A stretch of DNA of 32,286 nt from NCBI RefSeq assembly GCF_023073315.1, contig NZ_JADPJH010000026.1, positions 382,750 through 415,035 of the forward strand, read 5' to 3'. The notes under the pieces were generated by a model, which did not search any database, had not been told where the DNA came from, and saw nothing but the letters and a program-made list of their open reading frames with translations. The position numbers and the translations under genes are program-made. Shown piece by piece: positions 23,181 through 29,233 of the stretch (position 1 is its first letter; each line of letters begins with the position of its first letter). The DNA is from Bradyrhizobium sp. 1. GTDB lineage: Bacteria > Pseudomonadota > Alphaproteobacteria > Rhizobiales > Xanthobacteraceae.

Positions 23181-23235
23181 CTCTCGTGTCCCGGACGCGC
23201 TGCAACGCGTTTGGCGCTGCGTCCGGGGCACGAGA
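23181..23235. repeat. Palindromic repeat, type A, short form
   Basis: CTCTCGTGTCCCGGACGCG and GCGTCCGGGGCACGAGA as inverted ends only about 18 bp apart: a short version of the elements at 8254 and 11671. It lies downstream of the 58-aa gene. Confidence 0.85.
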
Positions 23236-23254
23236 CCCTGGCCGGGTTCATCCA

Positions 23255-23277
23255 CCTTCTCCCACAAGGGGAGAAGG
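23255..23277. repeat. Palindromic repeat, type B
   Basis: Hairpin CCTTCTCCC-ACAAG-GGGAGAAGG, with the type A element just to its left. The two elements together fill most of the gap between lysR and the 58-aa gene. Confidence 0.75.
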
Positions 23278-23382
23278 GAAGGCAACGGTCAGACTGCTTT
23301 CGACTAAAATCTGCGCGTTCAGATGGAAGGGCGGCGTCGGCGCGCGATCTGTTGCATCGGCGGCGTTTGCTGCAACCGCGGT

Positions 23383-23559
23383 CTAGCTTGCCGGGCCCTC
23401 GGGCGAAGCGCTGTCCGCGAACTCGGTGCGCTCGCTTTGCAGCACCTCGCGTGCGAACTCGATGATCTTCTGCTTGTTTGCCGTTTCGCGGACCGCGAAA
23501 AACACGCGGTTCAATTCCAGGCCGAGCACGCTGTTGAGGGCGATGTCCTCGTCTTCCAT
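23383..23559 (-). CDS. Small acidic protein of unknown function (58 aa), divergent from bjaR
   Basis: An ORF of 58 codons plus stop. It starts MEDEDIALNSVLGLELNR and continues VFFAVRETANKQKIIEFA, then a helical REVLQSERTEF and a tail rich in Ser, Pro and Glu. Third codon positions are overwhelmingly G or C (GAC GAG GAC ATC GCC CTC AAC AGC), as in neighbouring real genes, which supports coding. The ribosome-binding site is weak (GCGGG about 10 bp upstream). It is divergent from bjaR with 166 bp between. I do not recognise the family. No signal peptide or membrane segment is seen; it looks like a small cytoplasmic helical protein. Confidence 0.7.
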   Translation of the reverse strand: MEDEDIALNSVLGLELNRVFFAVRETANKQKIIEFAREVLQSERTEFADSASPEGPAS

Positions 23560-23595
23560 CGTGGTTTTCCCGCTTTAGACGCCTTTAGGTGTATC

Positions 23596-23623
23596 TTGAC
23601 GTTACTTCTTCCACAAGTAGATA
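23596..23623 (+). promoter_or_regulatory. Candidate sigma-70 promoter for bjaR
   Basis: TTGACG (23596-23601), a 16-bp spacer, then TAGATA (23618-23623). This would give a leader of about 95 nt before the bjaR ATG. No lux-box-like palindrome overlaps it, so bjaR may be expressed without autoinduction. Confidence 0.45.
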
Positions 23624-23725
23624 AAGCTTCGGTGCAGACGGGCACCGGGGAACTACGGGAGCAGCGAATTGAGGCAGTCCCCAAATACGTGCTATACGGG
23701 ACGCCGAGGGTCAGGAAACGCACCG

Positions 23726-24454
23726 ATGTCCGCCGTCGACTATGGCCGGGAAGCGCTCGACTTCATTGAAGGACTGGATACCTATCGCAAGGTACCAGAC
23801 GCCATGTGCGCGCTTGAAACGGCCTTCGGTCGCTTCGGCTTCGAGACCATCATCGTGACCGGCTTGCCGAATCCCGATCAGCGGTTCGCGCAGATGGTGC
23901 TCGCCAAGCGCTGGCCGGCAGGCTGGTTCAATCTCTACACCCAGAACAATTACGATCGCGCCGATCCCGTGGTGCGGCTATGCCGGCAATCGGTCAATCC
24001 GTTCGAATGGTCGGAAGCGCCCTATAATGCCGAACTCGAGCCGGGTGCGGCCGAGGTGATGAACCGCGCCACCGATTTTCGCATGTCGCGCGGTTTCATC
24101 GTGCCGATCCACGGGCTCACCGGCTATGAGGCCGCGGTGTCGCTCGGCGGCGTTCATCTGGATCTCAACTCGCGCAGCAAGCCGGCACTGCACCTGATGG
24201 CGATGTACGGCTTCGACCACATCCGCCGTCTGCTCGTGCCGACGCCGTATCCGTCGACGCGTCTCACCCCGCGCGAGCGCGAGGTGATCTCGTGGGCCTC
24301 GCAGGGCAAGTCGGCCTGGGAGATCGGCGAGATCCTGCACATTACGCAACGCACCGCCGAAGAGCATCTTGCAACCGCTGCGCGCAAGCTCGGCGCCGTC
24401 AATCGTACGCATGCGGTTGCACTGGCGATTCGCAACAAGATCATCAATCCCTAA
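23726..24454 (+). CDS. bjaR: LuxR-family acyl-HSL receptor, BjaR type
   Basis: A 242-aa LuxR protein. The autoinducer-binding domain (about residues 15-170) has the conserved aromatic and acidic pocket pattern: WFNLYTQNNYDRADPVVRL with W, Y and D-P, then NPFEWSE. The C-terminal DNA-binding domain has STRLTPREREVISWASQGKS, ITQRTAEEHLATAARKLG and NRTHAVALAIRN. It starts at the ATG at 23726, preceded by AGGA; the longer reading from the TTG at 23669 has no support. The synthase gene follows 82 bp downstream. It matches my memory of BjaR, the isovaleryl-HSL receptor of Bradyrhizobium japonicum, which activates bjaI. Confidence 0.93.
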   Translation: MSAVDYGREALDFIEGLDTYRKVPDAMCALETAFGRFGFETIIVTGLPNPDQRFAQMVLAKRWPAGWFNLYTQNNYDRADPVVRLCRQSVNPFEWSEAPYNAELEPGAAEVMNRATDFRMSRGFIVPIHGLTGYEAAVSLGGVHLDLNSRSKPALHLMAMYGFDHIRRLLVPTPYPSTRLTPREREVISWASQGKSAWEIGEILHITQRTAEEHLATAARKLGAVNRTHAVALAIRNKIINP

Positions 24455-24463
24455 GCGACGCAC

Positions 24464-24477
24464 TGGGAAATTTCCCA
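24464..24477. promoter_or_regulatory. Lux box upstream of bjaI
   Basis: TGGGAAATTTCCCA is a perfect 14-bp palindrome 10 bp after the bjaR stop, centred about 66 bp upstream of the bjaI ATG. Position and symmetry fit a LuxR-type operator for autoinduction of bjaI. Confidence 0.8.
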
Positions 24478-24508
24478 ATATCGAACCTACCTCTTTTCGC
24501 AGAGGCTT

Positions 24509-24535
24509 CCTCCATTGAGGCTCAATGGGGGTTTT
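24509..24535 (+). promoter_or_regulatory. Hairpin in the bjaI leader covering the ribosome-binding site
   Basis: CCATTGAG-G-CTCAATGG (24512-24528) is a perfect inverted repeat. It extends outward as CCT with GGG (one G-U pair), giving a stem of up to 10-11 bp closed by a tiny loop, then TTTT at 24532-24535 and the ATG at 24537. The G-rich right arm (GGGGG, 24527-24531) is the only good Shine-Dalgarno for that ATG. Confidence 0.65.
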
Positions 24536-24536
24536 C

Positions 24537-25193
24537 ATGATTCACGCAATTTCCTCGGTCAATCGCCACCTTTACGAAGACGTGCTCGAGCAGCACTTCC
24601 GGATACGCCACGACATCTTCGTCGACGAGCGGCACTGGGAGACGCTACGCCGGCCTGATTGCCGCGAGGTCGATTCCTATGACGACGAGGACACTGTCTA
24701 TCTGCTCGCGCTGGAGGGACGGCGCGTCGTCGGCGGTCACCGGCTCTACCCGACGACCAAGCCTTCGATGATGAGCGAGGTCTTCCCGCATCTGGCGTCG
24801 GTTCGCGGCTGCCCCGCCGATCCGCTGGTCTGGGAATGGTCGCGCTACTTCGTCGTCCGTGATCGCCGCGACGGCGCCCTCAACCTGCAACTGATGGCGG
24901 CGGTGCAGGAGTTCTGCCTCGGCCAGGGCATCGCACAGGTCAGCGCGATCATGGAAACCTGGTGGCTGCCGCGCTTCCACGAGGCCGGCTTCGTCGTGAC
25001 CCCGCTCGGCCTGCCGGCCCTGGTGGAGAACGCCTGGACCATGGCGGCGACCGTCGACGTTCGCCAGCAGACGGTCGATGCCCTGCATGATCGCATCGGC
25101 ATGGCTTCGATCGTTCAACAGGACGGCCCGCGTCTGGACGCCGTCGCCCGTGCCAACCTCTGCGGCCTTGCCGCGCAACGAAAGAGCGCCTGA
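24537..25193 (+). CDS. bjaI: LuxI-family acyl-HSL synthase, BjaI type (isovaleryl-HSL)
   Basis: A 218-aa autoinducer synthase. The family's invariant residues are in place: R24 and F28 (FRIRHDIFVDERHW), W34, E44, D46 and D49 (CREVDSYDDED), R69 (VVGGHRLYPTT), E100 and R103 (WEWSRYFVV). It joins an acyl group to S-adenosylmethionine to form an acyl-homoserine lactone. It matches my memory of BjaI of Bradyrhizobium japonicum, which unusually takes isovaleryl-CoA rather than acyl-ACP; relatives RpaI and BraI use aryl-CoAs. The ATG at 24537 is chosen; an in-frame ATG at 24525 lies inside the leader hairpin. Expected control: BjaR at the lux box, and possibly the hairpin. Confidence 0.93.
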   Translation: MIHAISSVNRHLYEDVLEQHFRIRHDIFVDERHWETLRRPDCREVDSYDDEDTVYLLALEGRRVVGGHRLYPTTKPSMMSEVFPHLASVRGCPADPLVWEWSRYFVVRDRRDGALNLQLMAAVQEFCLGQGIAQVSAIMETWWLPRFHEAGFVVTPLGLPALVENAWTMAATVDVRQQTVDALHDRIGMASIVQQDGPRLDAVARANLCGLAAQRKSA

Positions 25194-25194
25194 G

Positions 25195-25413
25195 ATGTCG
25201 AACATGATGCGGGACAGCCAGATCATGGCGCAAACCAAGGACGAGAATCTCGGCTACATGTCCGACATGGCCCTCGAGCTCGCTCAGATGGCAGATGACT
25301 CCGGACTGACCACGCTCGCTTACCTCTTCCGGATGGCGGCACTGGAGGCTTCGACGGCCGACAGCGTGCTCGCCGAACCGGATGAGCTCCCCCAGCAGAT
25401 GACGTCGCACTAG
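25195..25413 (+). CDS. Small protein of unknown function (72 aa) co-transcribed with bjaI
   Basis: A 72-aa protein beginning MSNMMRDSQIMAQTKDENLG, then YMSDMALELAQMADDSGL, TTLAYLFRMAALEAS and an acidic end. It is rich in Met, Ala and acidic residues and looks wholly helical, with no signal peptide or membrane span. Its ATG begins 1 bp after the bjaI stop (TGAGATG), so it is translationally coupled to bjaI and would be made when quorum is reached. High-GC third positions support coding. I do not recognise the family; the part ELAQMADDSGLTTLAYLF resembles small helical proteins often found in Rhizobiales, but I cannot name a function. Confidence 0.8.
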   Translation: MSNMMRDSQIMAQTKDENLGYMSDMALELAQMADDSGLTTLAYLFRMAALEASTADSVLAEPDELPQQMTSH

Positions 25414-25445
25414 ACGCATCTTTCACGATATTCCGACGAATGCGG

Positions 25446-25476
25446 CACCCTCTCCTCGGCCTCCGAGGGGAGGGTG
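25446..25476. terminator. Strong hairpin, likely terminator of the bjaI operon
   Basis: CACCCTCTCCTCGG-CCT-CCGAGGGGAGGGTG: 14 pairs, all but one Watson-Crick, with a 3-nt loop, starting 33 bp after the 72-aa gene. The T tract is poor (TTCGTTTGG), so it may also be a palindromic repeat of the type B sort. Confidence 0.65.
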
Positions 25477-25521
25477 TTCGTTTGGGTGCGGCAGGTTGCC
25501 CCATCCTGCGCGGCAGTCTTC

Positions 25522-25563
25522 TTGCAAGGTGGGCTCTTGTTGCAAGGTGGGGCTCTTGCAAGG
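25522..25563. repeat. Short tandem repeats with CTTGCAAG palindromes
   Basis: TTGCAAGGTGGGCTCTTG (25522-25539), TTGCAAGGTGGGGCTCTTG (25540-25558) and a partial third copy TTGCAAGG (25556-25563). CTTGCAAG is itself a perfect palindrome and appears twice. Nearby is GCATGC-ACCC-GCATGC. The rest of 25414-25745 holds the hairpin above, a perfect TGTTCGAACA palindrome near 25700 and a 14-codon ORF. Confidence 0.6.
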
Positions 25564-25690
25564 AAGTCTTCGATCGCATGCACCCGCATGCAACAAAGTG
25601 CATGTTTGGTGTCGAATCGCTCTTGCCTCGGAACGATACTGCCATTACCCATTTTTTCGCCTTGAACAGGCAGGGGGAGCTCTTTCACTG

Positions 25691-25735
25691 ATGGCGACTG
25701 TGTTCGAACATCGGCGCGACTCCGCGTGCGCCTGA
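25691..25735 (+). CDS. Possible 14-codon leader ORF before livH
   Basis: MATVFEHRRDSACA, preceded by GGGGGAG with about 10 bp spacing, ending 10 bp before the livH ATG. It has no run of a single amino acid of the kind seen in attenuators. Weak call, listed because it has a good ribosome site and an immediate downstream gene. Confidence 0.25.
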   Translation: MATVFEHRRDSACA

Positions 25736-25745
25736 AAGAGTTTTG

Positions 25746-26663
25746 ATGCTGCTCGTCGTCGAACAGTTTTTGAACGGATTGCAGTTCGGCTTGCTGCTGT
25801 TCTTGCTCGCCGCCGGCCTGACGCTGGTGTTCGGGATCATGGATCTCGTCAACCTCGCGCACGGCTCGCTCTACATGATGGGCGCCTATTTCGCCGCGAC
25901 CTTCGCGGCATGGACCGGCAGCTTCCTGCTCGGCGCGCTGCTGGCGCTCGGCGCGACGCTGGTGCTCGGCATCGTGCTCGAAATGGCGGCGCTGCGGCAT
26001 CTCTATGGCCGGGATCATCTCGACCACGTGCTCGCGACCTTCGGCCTGATCCTGTTCTTCAATGAAGCCGTGCGGCTGATCTGGGGCCCGGCCGGCCTCG
26101 CGCTGCCGCTGCCGGCCTGGCTCACGGTGCCGGTGCCGATCCTGCCCGGCATTCACTATCCCGCTTATCGCCTCGCCATCATCGTCGTGGCGCTGCTGGT
26201 GGCGCTGCTGCTCTATCTCGGCGTGATGCGCACTCGCATCGGTATGCTGATCCGCGCCGGCGCCTCCAATCGCGAGATGATCGGCGCGCTCGGCATCAAC
26301 ATCAAGCTGCTCTACACGCTGGTGTTCGGCCTCGGTGCGGCTTTGGCAGGCCTCGCCGGCTTGATGCAGGCGCCGATCCTCACCGTCCAGATCGGCATGG
26401 GCGAGAACATTCTGATCCTCGCCTTCGTCATCGTCGTGATCGGCGGCATCGGCTCGATCCGCGGCGCGTTCCTCGCCGCGATCTCTGTCGGAATGATCGA
26501 CACGCTCGGCCGCGCCTTCTTGCCGAACCTGCTGCGGCAGGTGCTGAGCGGCGCCGCTGCTTCCACCGCCGCGCCCGCGCTGTCGTCCATGCTGATCTAT
26601 CTGGTGATGGCGATCGTGCTGGTGGTGCGGCCGGAGGGGCTGTTTCCGGCCAACCGCCGATGA
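25746..26663 (+). CDS. livH: LivH-type ABC permease (second transporter)
   Basis: A 305-aa inner-membrane permease. It opens VVEQFLNGLQFGLLLFLLAA, then GLTLVFGIMDLVNLAHGSLY, the coupling region GMLIRAGASNREMIGALGIN and FVIVVIGGIGSIRGAF. The ATG at 25746 is preferred to the TTG one codon earlier. It starts a four-gene plus-strand operon, livHMGF, with tight overlaps. No binding-protein gene is adjacent on either side, so it must use one from elsewhere. Confidence 0.93.
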   Translation: MLLVVEQFLNGLQFGLLLFLLAAGLTLVFGIMDLVNLAHGSLYMMGAYFAATFAAWTGSFLLGALLALGATLVLGIVLEMAALRHLYGRDHLDHVLATFGLILFFNEAVRLIWGPAGLALPLPAWLTVPVPILPGIHYPAYRLAIIVVALLVALLLYLGVMRTRIGMLIRAGASNREMIGALGINIKLLYTLVFGLGAALAGLAGLMQAPILTVQIGMGENILILAFVIVVIGGIGSIRGAFLAAISVGMIDTLGRAFLPNLLRQVLSGAAASTAAPALSSMLIYLVMAIVLVVRPEGLFPANRR

Positions 26664-27604
26664 AGGCTCTCACGGTGAGCAAGGCCGTCACGGCCCTGAT
26701 GCTGGCGGGCCTCGTGCTGTTGCCGCTCTATTCGCAACTGTCCGGCAACATCTTCATCCTGACGCTGTTCACCCGCATCGTCATCCTGGCGCTGGCCGCC
26801 GCGAGCCTCAACCTCATCATGGGTTTTGGCGGCATGATGAGCTTTGGCCACGCCGCCTATCTCGGCATCGGCGGCTACGCCGTCGGCATGCTCGCGCAGG
26901 AAGGTGTCGGAAGCGGCTTCATCCAGTTTCCGGTCGCGCTCGCCGCGTCCGCGCTCTATGGGCTCGTGATTGGGGCGCTCTCCTTGCGCACCCGCGGCGT
27001 CTATTTCATCATGATCACGCTGGCGTTTGCGCAGATGGCCTATTACGTCGCCTCGGGCCTCGCACGTTACGGCGGCGATGACGGCCTCACCGTCTACAAG
27101 CGCAGCGACTTCTCCGGGCTGATCAACCTGTCGAACCGCACGCAGTTCTATTATCTCTGCCTCGGCTGTCTGTTCGCGGTCATCTTCCTGATCTGGCGCA
27201 TCGTCAATTCGCGCTTCGGCCTCGTCGTGCAAGGCCTGCGCTCCAATGAGCAGCGCATGCAGGCGATCGGCTTCCCCGCAAAACGCTACCAGCTGGTCTG
27301 CTTCGTCATCTCCGGCATGATGTGCGGCCTTGCCGGCGCGCTGCTCGCCAACAATACCGATTTCATCAGCCCGGCCGTGATGTACTGGACCCGCTCCGGC
27401 GACCTCATGGTGATGGTGATCCTCGGCGGCATGGGCACGCTGTTCGGCCCTGTCATTGGCGCGGTGGTCTATCTGCTGCTGGAAGAGTTTTTGTCGCAGC
27501 TCACCGAATATTGGGCGCTGATCATGGGCCCGCTGCTTTTGCTGATCGTGTTGTTCGGTCGTGGCGGCATCATGGGTCTGCTCGGGAGGCTCAACCGTGG
27601 CTGA
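26660..27604 (+). CDS. livM: LivM-type ABC permease (second transporter)
   Basis: A 314-aa multi-span permease. Motifs are LNLIMGFGGMMSFGHAAYLG, VYFIMITLAFAQMAYYVASG, GLVVQGLRSNEQRMQAIGF (coupling region) and MVMVILGGMGTLFGPVIGA. Its ATG overlaps the livH stop (ATGA), which fixes the start. It is distinctly different in sequence from the LivM at 18 kb, so the two transporters are not a recent duplication. Confidence 0.93.
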   Translation: MKALTVSKAVTALMLAGLVLLPLYSQLSGNIFILTLFTRIVILALAAASLNLIMGFGGMMSFGHAAYLGIGGYAVGMLAQEGVGSGFIQFPVALAASALYGLVIGALSLRTRGVYFIMITLAFAQMAYYVASGLARYGGDDGLTVYKRSDFSGLINLSNRTQFYYLCLGCLFAVIFLIWRIVNSRFGLVVQGLRSNEQRMQAIGFPAKRYQLVCFVISGMMCGLAGALLANNTDFISPAVMYWTRSGDLMVMVILGGMGTLFGPVIGAVVYLLLEEFLSQLTEYWALIMGPLLLLIVLFGRGGIMGLLGRLNRG

Positions 27605-28364
27605 ACCGCTGCTCCGCGTCGAAAAGCTCGTGCGTCGCTTCGGCGGCATTGTCGCGACGGACAACGTCTCGCTCGACGTCTCGGCCGGCGAGCTGCACGC
27701 CATCATCGGCCCGAACGGCGCCGGCAAGACCACGCTGATCAGCCAGCTCACCGGACATCTCGAACCGCATTCCGGCAGCGTCTCGCTCGGCGGCCGCGAT
27801 ATTACTTACTTGCCGGCCTATCGACGCTGTGCGCTGGGCCTGGCCCGCTCGTTCCAGATCACCTCGCTGCTGCTCGATTTCACCGCCGCCGACAATGTCG
27901 CGCTGGCGGCGCAGGCGCATGCCGGCACCTCGTTCCGCTTCTTCGCCAATGCGCGTAAGGAGAAGGGTTTGCGCGATGCCGCCCACGCCGCGCTCGACCG
28001 CGTCGGCCTCGCTCATCGTGCCGATGTCCTGGTGTCCAGGCTCAGCCATGGCGAGCGCCGCCAGATCGAGCTTGCGGTCGCGCTCGCGAGCAAGCCGAAA
28101 TTGCTGCTGCTGGACGAGCCGATGGCCGGCCTCGGCGTCACCGAATCCCAGGGCATGGTGAAGCTGCTCCAGGAGTTGCGGAAAGAAGTCTCGATCGTGC
28201 TGGTCGAGCACGACATGCCCGCGGTGTTCGCGCTCGCCGACCGCATCTCCGTGCTGGTCTATGGCCGCGTCATTGCGTCCGGCGATCCCGCCGCGATCCG
28301 CGCCAACGAGGACGTCAAGCGCGCCTATCTTGGCGATCAGCATGTGGTGACGCACCATGTCTGA
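27597..28364 (+). CDS. livG: LivG-type ABC ATPase (second transporter)
   Basis: A 255-aa ATPase. Walker A is GPNGAGKTT, then ARSFQITSLLLDFTAADN, the signature LSHGERRQIELAVAL, Walker B LLLLDEPMAGLGV and switch LVEHDMPAV. The start is the GTG at 27597, overlapping the end of livM by 8 bp and preceded by GGGAGG; an upstream in-frame ATG lies well inside livM and is less likely. Confidence 0.92.
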   Translation: MAEPLLRVEKLVRRFGGIVATDNVSLDVSAGELHAIIGPNGAGKTTLISQLTGHLEPHSGSVSLGGRDITYLPAYRRCALGLARSFQITSLLLDFTAADNVALAAQAHAGTSFRFFANARKEKGLRDAAHAALDRVGLAHRADVLVSRLSHGERRQIELAVALASKPKLLLLDEPMAGLGVTESQGMVKLLQELRKEVSIVLVEHDMPAVFALADRISVLVYGRVIASGDPAAIRANEDVKRAYLGDQHVVTHHV

Positions 28365-29085
28365 AAAAGTGGTGGCTGACACGCTGCTCGACGTCGACGG
28401 CATCGAGACCTGCTACGGCCTCTCCCAGGTGCTGTTCGGCCTGTCGCTGTCGATCAAGCCGGGCGAGATGGTCTCGCTGATGGGCCGCAACGGCATGGGC
28501 AAGACCACGACGATCCGCTCGATCATGGGTCTGACGCCCGCCCGCGCCGGCAGCATTCGCTTTGCGGGCGCCGAGGTGCGGACGCAGCCGTCCTACAGAA
28601 TTGCAAAACTCGGCATTGGCCTTGTGCCCGAGGGGCGCCAGATCTTCCCGAACCTCACCGTGCGAGAAAACCTGGTCGCGGCCGCCGCCGATCGCTTCAA
28701 TAGCCCCAATCCCTGGACGCTGGCCGCGATCTACGTGATGTTCCCGCGGCTCGCCGAACGCGCCGCCAACATGGGCAACCAGCTCTCCGGCGGCGAGCAG
28801 CAGATGCTCGCGATCGGCCGCGCGCTGATGACCAATCCAAAACTGCTGATCCTGGACGAGGCGACCGAAGGCCTCGCGCCGTTGATCCGCGACGAGATCT
28901 GGAACTGCCTGTCGCTGCTGAAGAGCCGCGGACAGTCGATCCTGGTCGTCGACAAGAATGTCGATCACCTCGCCCGCATCTGCGACCGCCACACCATCAT
29001 CGAGCGCGGCAAGACGGTGTGGAGCGGCACCTCGGACCAGCTGATGGCCGAGCCGGATCTGCAGCATAAGTATTTGGGAATTTGA
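28357..29085 (+). CDS. livF: LivF-type ABC ATPase (second transporter)
   Basis: A 242-aa ATPase. Walker A is GRNGMGKTT, then LVPEGRQIFPNLTV (LivF-type), the signature LSGGEQQMLAIGRAL and Walker B LLILDEATEGLAP. The switch position reads LVVDKNVDHL, with K where LivF usually has Q or H, a minor deviation. It overlaps livG by 8 bp. The stop is the first base of a long palindromic repeat that separates it from the convergent glutamine-synthetase-like gene. Confidence 0.92.
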   Translation: MSEKVVADTLLDVDGIETCYGLSQVLFGLSLSIKPGEMVSLMGRNGMGKTTTIRSIMGLTPARAGSIRFAGAEVRTQPSYRIAKLGIGLVPEGRQIFPNLTVRENLVAAAADRFNSPNPWTLAAIYVMFPRLAERAANMGNQLSGGEQQMLAIGRALMTNPKLLILDEATEGLAPLIRDEIWNCLSLLKSRGQSILVVDKNVDHLARICDRHTIIERGKTVWSGTSDQLMAEPDLQHKYLGI

Positions 29086-29206
29086 GCCCCCCGCTCTCTC
29101 GCCGTCATTGCGACCGCAGCGAACCAATCCAGACTGCCTCCGCAGTGACAGTCTGGATTGCTTCGTCGCGAGAGCTCCTCGCAATGACGGGGAGAGAGCG
29201 GGGGCT
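29085..29206. repeat. Palindromic intergenic repeat, type C (GTCATTGCGA family) with long arms
   Basis: The outer arms AGCCCCCCGCTCTCTC and GGAGAGAGCGGGGGCT pair almost fully. Inside are GCCGTCATTGCGA/TCGCAATGACGG and AATCCAGACTG/CAGTCTGGATT. The left end overlaps the livF stop codon. It lies between convergent livF and the glutamine-synthetase-like gene. Confidence 0.85.
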
Positions 29207-29233
29207 CACCAACAAATCTCGCCGCGAAGCAGC

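Noticed and set aside
8254..23277. Repeated palindromes considered as a CRISPR array or IS ends
   Set aside because: Copies are kilobases apart, of varying length and without regular spacers, and no transposase or cas gene is near.
25410..26156. 248-codon minus-strand ORF covering the bjaI-livH spacer
   Set aside because: Half is antisense to livH and the rest runs through hairpins and tandem repeats; no domain, no ribosome site.
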